Positions 59,043 to 64,000 of a stretch of 64,000 nucleotides of DNA are shown piece by piece (position 1 is the stretch's first letter; each line of letters begins with the position of its first letter). The DNA is from Fibrobacter succinogenes (lineage in GTDB: Bacteria; Fibrobacterota; Fibrobacteria; Fibrobacterales; Fibrobacteraceae), in contig CACVQR010000008.1 in the NCBI GenBank assembly GCA_902756345.1, forward strand, positions 47,245 to 111,244, written 5' to 3'. The notes beneath the pieces are model-generated. The model saw only the letters and a program-made list of their open reading frames with translations. It was not told where the DNA came from and ran no database searches. Both the position numbers and the translations under genes were made by a program.

Positions 59043-60944
59043 ATGAAAAACAAGTTTTTACTTTATGGTCTTATCGCATTAGCGCTCCCGACAACACTTT
59101 TTGCAGACATCGTGTATCAGGGGAAACGCGTCCAGGAATGGCCCGAAGAAGCCCGCCCGACATTCACCGGACCCAAAGCAAGCGCGTCCAGTTCCGGTTT
59201 AGCGAGAGCCGTTGCAACACAAACGAAAGGCCACTACGCCGCCCCCAAGGGCAAAATCTACAGTCTCACGCTCCTCGTCGATTTTTCGGACAAGCCCGCC
59301 CCCGTTACAGTGGACGAAGTCGAGGAATGGCTGAACAAGGAAGGCTTCAACAGGGACGGTTGCAACGGTTCCGTGCGCGACTACTACCTCGACGTTTCGA
59401 ACGGACAACTGGACCTCACGAACGAAGTCTACGGCTGGTACCGCGCCAAGCATCCGAAGTCATGGTACGAAGGCCTGAACGGATACTCGGGTTCCGACTC
59501 GCTCATGAAAGAAGTATTCGCGTATTTCGATTCTCAAGTCGACTTTTCTCGTTACGATAATGACAAGGACGGCACTACCGAAGCCATCAACATCGTATAC
59601 GCCGGCGCCGGGCAAACTTGGGGTCAGGGGCTCTGGCCACATTCCGGATGGTCCAGCGAAAAGCGCGACGGAGTCCGACTCACGCACCATCAGATGACGG
59701 ACATGCCGGGCAAGTTTTCGATATATGTCTTTGTGCATGAATCGGGACACATGATTTTTGGCTGGCCGGATCTTTACTGGTACGGTGACTACTGCACCAT
59801 GGGCAACCGCGCAAACGACTTGAACCCGGTGGCGATAAACGACTTCTACCGTGCAGACCAGGGCTGGATTCCGTTTGTGGACATCACCAGCGAAGATGTA
59901 GACAACATAACAAGCCTTGAAGTTACGAAGCCGGGAGAGTTCTGCTACCGCTACAAGAACCCCGCAAGGCCGAACCAGGAAGGTTTAGTTTGGTCTTACG
60001 TACAAAATAAAGGCCGCAACAAAGTCCTAGCAGGTAGCGGCCTCTTGATGCAGCATTACGACTTTTCCATTGAAGGCAATTCTGCTTCAGACAAGCTCGG
60101 ATTAAGAATCGTGCACGCCAGCGCCGCAGGCAAATCAAGCGACAATCCCGGCGACCAGTGGCCAAGCCCGGGCAGCACCGCCAACACGTTCTTCAAGAGC
60201 GGTACTTATTCGGAATTTTCAGATGATGCCTACCCCGCTATCCGCTGGTATAACGGCACCAAGACGGGTCTCAAGATTACCGACATCGGAACCCCCGGCG
60301 AATCGCTCACGTTCTGCATCGGCGAGAACTGCTCCGAGCCCTCGTCCAGCTCGTCGACAGAGGCAAGTTCCAGCAGCGTCGCAGAAATCACCATCCAGAA
60401 AATCGCACTTGAGACAACGCTCCCAATAAGCGACAGCTATGCGCCCGTAACACTCGACCTGAACGGCAGCGAAGTCGCAAGTATTCTCGGCATCAAGCGC
60501 ACCGAAATTGAAGACAAAGTGAAATTCTACGGCGTAGAACCGAATGGCAAACTCGACAGCAATACTACCGGTGAAGGCACCGGCCACTGGTTCGACAAAT
60601 CCGGCAAAATTGTCGCCTGGGACCCGAACGGCTCCAGCATCGTGTTCTCCAACGTGGACCTCACGACCATGACCACGAAAATCGGCCACATGCCAGGTAA
60701 AGTCAAAGCCGGAGACAACTTCACCGTGCGACAAGCGCTCGTTTACGGCAGTAAGCAAGTCACCTTTGAAATCAAGGTAACAATCGAAGGCGGCACCACC
60801 GTCATCACCAACCTACGCAAGGCAAAATACGGCAAGCCCGGCAGCAAGATATTCAATGCGCTCGGAAAGCCCGTTGGAGTACGCAACGCAAGCGGCGCCC
60901 TCCCCGATTTGCCCAAGGGCATTTATGTGGAAGTGGTTAAGTAA
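59043..60944 (+). CDS. Secreted M6-family metalloprotease
   Basis: 633 residues from the ATG at 59043, chosen for its signal peptide (MKNKFLLYGLIALALPTTLF); an earlier in-frame ATG at 58908 would add 45 residues without one. The zinc motif HESGHMIFGWPD (HExxHxxGxPD of M6 peptidases) lies about residue 238. A Ser-rich linker (SSSSSTEASSSS) precedes a beta domain and a C-terminal part with GSKIFNALGKPVGV then LPKGIYVEV, similar to secretion or surface-sorting tails of this phylum. It should be secreted and may degrade proteins outside the cell. The C-terminal role is inference. Confidence 0.87.
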   Translation: MKNKFLLYGLIALALPTTLFADIVYQGKRVQEWPEEARPTFTGPKASASSSGLARAVATQTKGHYAAPKGKIYSLTLLVDFSDKPAPVTVDEVEEWLNKEGFNRDGCNGSVRDYYLDVSNGQLDLTNEVYGWYRAKHPKSWYEGLNGYSGSDSLMKEVFAYFDSQVDFSRYDNDKDGTTEAINIVYAGAGQTWGQGLWPHSGWSSEKRDGVRLTHHQMTDMPGKFSIYVFVHESGHMIFGWPDLYWYGDYCTMGNRANDLNPVAINDFYRADQGWIPFVDITSEDVDNITSLEVTKPGEFCYRYKNPARPNQEGLVWSYVQNKGRNKVLAGSGLLMQHYDFSIEGNSASDKLGLRIVHASAAGKSSDNPGDQWPSPGSTANTFFKSGTYSEFSDDAYPAIRWYNGTKTGLKITDIGTPGESLTFCIGENCSEPSSSSSTEASSSSVAEITIQKIALETTLPISDSYAPVTLDLNGSEVASILGIKRTEIEDKVKFYGVEPNGKLDSNTTGEGTGHWFDKSGKIVAWDPNGSSIVFSNVDLTTMTTKIGHMPGKVKAGDNFTVRQALVYGSKQVTFEIKVTIEGGTTVITNLRKAKYGKPGSKIFNALGKPVGVRNASGALPDLPKGIYVEVVK

Positions 60945-60957
60945 CGGCTTGAACAGT

Positions 60958-61167
60958 CTAACCTTTTTCGCGTTCAAATTCCTCGGCGGTGGCGTCGGGG
61001 CCATCCCACCAAAGCTTATTTGAATCATCGTAAAGCATCTTCGCCGTATTTGATCCCATAAAATCCACAAGAACATCTTCTTGTGGCCTTTGTGAATCTT
61101 TCGCGATTTTTTCAACGGCCATCAGCGCAGTCAAATCCATGGCGAATAGAGTTTTATCACTAACCAT
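60958..61167 (-). CDS. Small acidic protein, third member of the DUF3990/DUF3791 operon
   Basis: 69 residues. DKTLFAMDLTALMAVEKIAK leads to DFMGSNTAKMLYDDSNKLWW followed by DGPDA, a pattern (TAKMLYD, LWWDGP) that I believe recurs next to DUF3990 and DUF3791 genes in gut anaerobes. It starts 3 bp after the DUF3990 stop. Possible immunity or antitoxin role, unproved. Confidence 0.7.
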   Translation of the reverse strand: MVSDKTLFAMDLTALMAVEKIAKDSQRPQEDVLVDFMGSNTAKMLYDDSNKLWWDGPDATAEEFEREKG

Positions 61168-61170
61168 AGA

Positions 61171-61737
61171 TTACCTCAAAACAACCGTATCACTCTTAAT
61201 AAATTGAAGTTTTGAAAGAGCCTTTTCGCTTCTGAAACAGAATTGGTCTTGCAATCGCTCCGGCAATAAAAGACTAATGCAAATGTTGTCTGCCTGCTCG
61301 CTACCCATTGGACCATAGACATTTCCCATATACGCAAGAATCGTAGCGTTGGTATCGTCATTTGCAATTTTTCCCGAAACAACATCGTAAGAAGTCATCT
61401 GATTACGAATATCTTCAAAAGTTTTGTTTCGTCTATGGGCAACAATACAATGCAGCCAATCAACATTGGCGGTTTCAAAAGCAAAAATGTCAAGCCCGGC
61501 TATATCCGCCACCTTAAAAGATGATACATACGCGAGACGTTCCTGTGCAGGGATTAAACCACGACCTTGAGCCTTTGATGCAGATATCTTTGCAAAGCTC
61601 TGAGCTTGTTCCTTTGAAGTTGTCAAATAAAAGCCCTGACCGAAATCCTTGAATCGTGCACACTTTTCTAATTCAGGATTTTCCACAACACAGTAACTAC
61701 CGTGGTAAAGAATCATCCCCGCTTCTAGAGTTTTCAT
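61171..61737 (-). CDS. DUF3990-like protein, possible ADP-ribosyltransferase toxin
   Basis: 188 residues. The N-terminus has ILYHGSYCVVENPELEKCAR and then DFGQGFYLTTSKEQAQSFAK (about 31-50), which resembles DUF3990 proteins and the H-Y part of ADP-ribosyltransferase folds (His12, Tyr37). A Glu/Gln-rich element (QDQFCFRSEKALSKLQF) near 163-179 could supply the third residue. It starts within the stop of the DUF3791 gene (ATGA). Together with this small partner it could be a toxin-antitoxin pair. The fold link is from memory and inference. Confidence 0.78.
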   Translation of the reverse strand: MKTLEAGMILYHGSYCVVENPELEKCARFKDFGQGFYLTTSKEQAQSFAKISASKAQGRGLIPAQERLAYVSSFKVADIAGLDIFAFETANVDWLHCIVAHRRNKTFEDIRNQMTSYDVVSGKIANDDTNATILAYMGNVYGPMGSEQADNICISLLLPERLQDQFCFRSEKALSKLQFIKSDTVVLR

Positions 61738-61958
61738 ACCGCAGCCCCCTTGATTTTAAGGTAGTCCTTTATATCATCAAAGACAGCTTCGTCACCTTCT
61801 ACGTGGAAAATACCGAAACACTCGCGAATATACTTAAGAGCGTCGCATTTTTTGAAAAGTAGCGCAGTTTCTTTCAACGACAGGTTAAACCGTTCCGAGG
61901 CCATTCTCAGGATCCGAATCTGCATAAAAAGAATCTGCTGCTGTTCGTTCATATTCAT
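61734..61958 (-). CDS. DUF3791-like small protein, possible antitoxin
   Basis: 74 residues. Helical; FMQIRILRMASERFNLSLKE then TALLFKKCDALKYIRECFGI. The pattern agrees with DUF3791. Its stop overlaps the DUF3990 start and its start overlaps the stop of the gene before (ATGA both times), so the genes are translated together. Confidence 0.78.
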   Translation of the reverse strand: MNMNEQQQILFMQIRILRMASERFNLSLKETALLFKKCDALKYIRECFGIFHVEGDEAVFDDIKDYLKIKGAAV

Positions 61959-62128
61959 AAATCTATAAAAAAATCCTCAGAACGTCTTTCTTCGTTAAAC
62001 ACCTGAACATCGTATTTCCACGAGATAGCCTTGCGACAGCACGGAGCCAGTAACGAATCATCATCCTTCAAGAAATATGCATGACGTTTACAGCACATGG
62101 CAGCCTTTCTCCCATTTCTGTAGCCCAT
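61955..62128 (-). CDS. Small Cys/His-containing protein leading the DUF3791-DUF3990 operon
   Basis: 57 residues from an ATG at 62126-62128 (a TTG upstream or the ATG at 62098 are alternatives). Cys-rich: MCCKRHAYFLKDDDSLLAPC followed by CRKAISW. The Cys could hold a metal. Its stop overlaps the next start by ATGA, which supports translation. No family known. Confidence 0.55.
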   Translation of the reverse strand: MGYRNGRKAAMCCKRHAYFLKDDDSLLAPCCRKAISWKYDVQVFNEERRSEDFFIDL

Positions 62129-62252
62129 TGCACAAGGCGACAATCATCTGTATCAAAATGGAGGGAAACAGAAATGCCCCCGAGAGGCAATAGCCGAAAT
62201 ATCTTCCTTTGTGCAAGGAAGTAGAGAAAAATGATTTGCATCAAGCATCTGT

Positions 62253-62405
62253 TTATTTGGCAGATGACTTATATGTAATCGGGCGATCAACCACCGGGAC
62301 TTTAATTTCGCCCCTAAGGTATTTTAGGACCCTTTCAACCTGCGAGGGCGGAACCACAACATGCTTATTACTTGGGAACCAAGCCGATTTTGAACGAACA
62401 GCCAT
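62253..62405 (-). CDS. Possible 50-residue protein upstream of the DUF3791 operon
   Basis: An ATG at 62403-62405 opens a 50-residue frame (AWFPSNKHVVVPPSQVERVL) to a TAA at 62253. The composition is protein-like, and an AT-rich, promoter-like region lies upstream on the minus strand. No family match; low confidence. Confidence 0.4.
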   Translation of the reverse strand: MAVRSKSAWFPSNKHVVVPPSQVERVLKYLRGEIKVPVVDRPITYKSSAK

Positions 62406-62530
62406 TGCCTTATCCTTATTTTAAAGGTGAATATATTAACTCTGGAGCTAGCACTAAACAGGTGAAAGCCCGGCAACGCTCTCATAAACCGGCGTATTTA
62501 TAATATACCTAATGAGTTTGGGAAAAACAA

Positions 62531-62542
62531 GGGGGGGGGGGG
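62531..62542. repeat. Homopolymer tract G12
   Basis: Twelve consecutive G, 93 bp before the lipoprotein start. It is the only long homopolymer of G/C in the window and a candidate slippage site. Confidence 0.9.
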
Positions 62543-62634
62543 AGGCGGATTGTTGTTCTGCAACCTACAGTTGACATTTATTATATTTCGCAAAAATGAA
62601 GGTTTGTTGGGATTTTTATAACCGGAGGTCTTCT

Positions 62635-63780
62635 GTGAAGATTTTTAAAAGCGCTTTGGCTCTGTCCATTCTCCTAGCCCTGCTTGCAGCATGTGGCGAT
62701 GAATCTAGTAGCTCCGCTCCCGATCCAATCGGTGAAATCTCGTCGAGTAGCATTGACGATAATGGTTCTTCGGGTAAAGATAAAGACGCTTCTTCGTCTT
62801 CCCAGAAAGATTCGAAAAAATCCAGTTCCTCGGTTGCAGAAAAGAATTCTTCTAGCTCCGTAAGTGGCAAGAATAGTAGTTCGAGTGTCCCAAATCCTGT
62901 AAGCTCTAGTGAAGAATCTTTTTCAGGAACACCATGTGAAAAAGATGAAGAAGGGTATACTGTGTTTATTTCACAGGAACAGGTGAAATATATCTGTCAA
63001 AATGGATTTTGGATACCGATGTCTTCTAGCTCTGTTGTGCAACAATCCAGTAGTAGCAAATATTATGACATGAGTAGACAGTTTAATGCCAAACTCAGCT
63101 ATGGTGAATTTACTGATCCGCGCGATAATCATGTATATAAAACGATTCGTCTATATGACGATGTTACTGATACACTCACGTTTTTTGCGGAAAATCTGAA
63201 TTTTGGTAAGATGATTTCTGGTGGTGAACAGCAAAGTGATTCGACCAAGTATTGCTATGATGATGATCCATGGTATTGCGAAAATGGGTGGGGTGGGCTT
63301 TATACCTGGGCTACCGCTATGGGTTTCCCCGCTGTTTGTGATTCTTCTCAAATGGGAAGTGAAAAATGCCCGAATACGACGGATGAGTCTAGGAATACTC
63401 TTGTACCAAATAATTCGGAGTATGTTGTCCACCGGGGAATTTGCCCGGAAGGCTGGCACATTATGAATCAGGGGGAGTGGGTGGCTGCTATTAATGGGCA
63501 TGGGGCGATGAATGGTAGTCAATATCTTAGTTCGGAGGTTTGGAATGGAATCATGGAAAATCCGAGAGGTTTTTCTCTTTTGCCGGCAGGTTCATATGAT
63601 TTTACAAATGGCCGGTTTGAAAGAATTATGGAATATGGGTATTATTGGATTCCAAGAGAATATTCTGATGAACCTGAATTTTTAGGAAGTTGCACCTTTG
63701 TTGCGCATAGTTCGTTTAATAGATATGCAGAATTCGAAAAAAAAGGTGCACTTTCTATTCGTTGCGTAAAGGATTATTAA
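62635..63780 (+). CDS. Lipoprotein with 'Fibrobacter succinogenes major paralogous domain'
   Basis: 381 residues from the GTG at 62635-62637, chosen for GGAGG 7 nt upstream and a lipoprotein signal (ALALSILLALLAAC). Next comes a Ser-rich linker with many SSSS runs (about 25-110), then FNAKLSYGEFTDPRDNHVYK and the paralogous domain (about 140-381), with NLNFG, CPEGWHIMNQGEW and FSLLPAGSYDF, ending CVKDY. These are the hallmarks of the Fibrobacter succinogenes major paralogous domain (TIGR02145). The lipoprotein is likely surface-displayed. Role unknown. A G12 tract lies upstream. Confidence 0.92.
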   Translation: MKIFKSALALSILLALLAACGDESSSSAPDPIGEISSSSIDDNGSSGKDKDASSSSQKDSKKSSSSVAEKNSSSSVSGKNSSSSVPNPVSSSEESFSGTPCEKDEEGYTVFISQEQVKYICQNGFWIPMSSSSVVQQSSSSKYYDMSRQFNAKLSYGEFTDPRDNHVYKTIRLYDDVTDTLTFFAENLNFGKMISGGEQQSDSTKYCYDDDPWYCENGWGGLYTWATAMGFPAVCDSSQMGSEKCPNTTDESRNTLVPNNSEYVVHRGICPEGWHIMNQGEWVAAINGHGAMNGSQYLSSEVWNGIMENPRGFSLLPAGSYDFTNGRFERIMEYGYYWIPREYSDEPEFLGSCTFVAHSSFNRYAEFEKKGALSIRCVKDY

Positions 63781-63851
63781 TCCTTTAGTGTTATCCGTTA
63801 ATTTTAAACAAAAACCGGGCTGTGTTTAAATAGCGTGCTAAACGAGCGTCG

Positions 63852-63875
63852 TGACAAAATGCTTGCATTTTGTCA
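63852..63875. repeat. Perfect 11-bp hairpin
   Basis: TGACAAAATGC pairs with GCATTTTGTCA around TT. No long T run, so not a plain terminator. A second small hairpin (GACGCC with GGCGTC) lies just downstream at 63894-63908. Confidence 0.75.
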
Positions 63876-63929
63876 TGACCGAGTGACGCCGCGGACGCCG
63901 AAGGCGTCAAATGCCCATTGGGAGTTATT

Positions 63930-64000
63930 ATGTCCAAGAAGAAAGCGACGGCGAATGCCTGGCCGCTAAGCGAACATTCGTCGGGCGAAGCCCGAGGCCA
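63930..64000 (+). CDS. Start of a gene cut by the right window edge
   Basis: An ATG at 63930 with GGGAG 5-9 nt upstream opens a frame of 23 codons (SKKKATANAWPLSEHSSGEA) to the edge. Basic N-terminus, no signal peptide. The product is unknown. Confidence 0.5.
   Translation, partial: MSKKKATANAWPLSEHSSGEARG

Noticed and set aside
60958..62405. Insertion sequence or prophage end
   Set aside because: No transposase, integrase, inverted ends or target duplication seen around the DUF3990 operon.
62209..62424. 71-residue plus-strand frame
   Set aside because: No start signal, and the opposite strand has a more protein-like 50-residue frame. Not reported as a gene.
62571..62587. TTGACA followed by TATATT as a promoter
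   Set aside because: The spacer is only 5 bp, so they cannot be -35 and -10 of one promoter; TATATT alone may serve as -10.

Overview
This window looks like chromosome of a Fibrobacter species (F. succinogenes or a close rumen relative). The evidence is a secreted GH5 cellulase at the left edge, a lipoprotein at the right end with the 'Fibrobacter succinogenes major paralogous domain' and polyserine linkers, many outer-membrane beta-barrel, TPR and OmpA proteins, a futalosine-type menaquinone pathway, and TATATT-like -10 boxes. I see no phage, insertion sequence, CRISPR array or rRNA. Almost all of the window is core and envelope genome. The last 5 kb is more accessory in character.

Layout: 1-5.3 kb carries the cellulase (cut by the window edge), a small exported protein, mltG, a MATE exporter, an exported protein and birA. 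5.3-7.8 kb is a menaquinone block (menG/ubiE, ubiX, ubiA-type prenyltransferase); its partners mqnB and mqnD lie at 31.9-33.5 kb. 7.8-12.8 kb has a CotH lipoprotein, tRNA-Phe, a GAF/HD-GYP protein, tRNA-Ser and comF. 12.8-18.3 kb is the elongasome operon mreB-mreC-mreD-mrdA-rodA. 19-31.4 kb is a minus-strand envelope cluster: an OmpA/beta-helix protein, a barrel-TPR protein, a 1296-residue TPR protein, one ExbB, two ExbDs and an AgmX/TonB-like protein. Its composition recalls the Agl/Glt and Tol/TonB energised machines.

31.5-43.8 kb holds an Hc1 histone-like protein, mqnD, mqnB, a PfkB kinase, tyrS, two tandem barrel paralogues, a sigma-54-activator-like regulator with a degenerate GAFTGA motif, yqeY and rpsU, a SPOR lipoprotein with Pro/Ala/Glu repeats, glucokinase and a triple-FKBP isomerase. 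43.8-58.9 kb holds a PorV-like barrel with an inserted beta-propeller, rsmG, a NUDIX/nitrilase pair, queH, an aminotransferase, a YgiQ radical SAM protein, prmA, a Fic protein whose catalytic His is Arg, and pyrH. 59-64 kb holds an M6 protease, a four-gene overlapping operon containing DUF3791 and DUF3990-like proteins (possible toxin-antitoxin), a G12 tract and the Fibrobacter paralogous-domain lipoprotein.

The most unusual signal is not a gene. At least ten intergenic sites carry degenerate tandem repeats with a strict 7-bp period. Their words differ from site to site, the arms are often arranged as inverted repeats, and they often run over stop codons. Other notable signals are a terminator hairpin whose loop shows a perfect anti-Shine-Dalgarno sequence (51.3 kb), a two-hairpin orphan terminator upstream of prmA, and an ExbD paralogue lacking the proton-carrying Asp.
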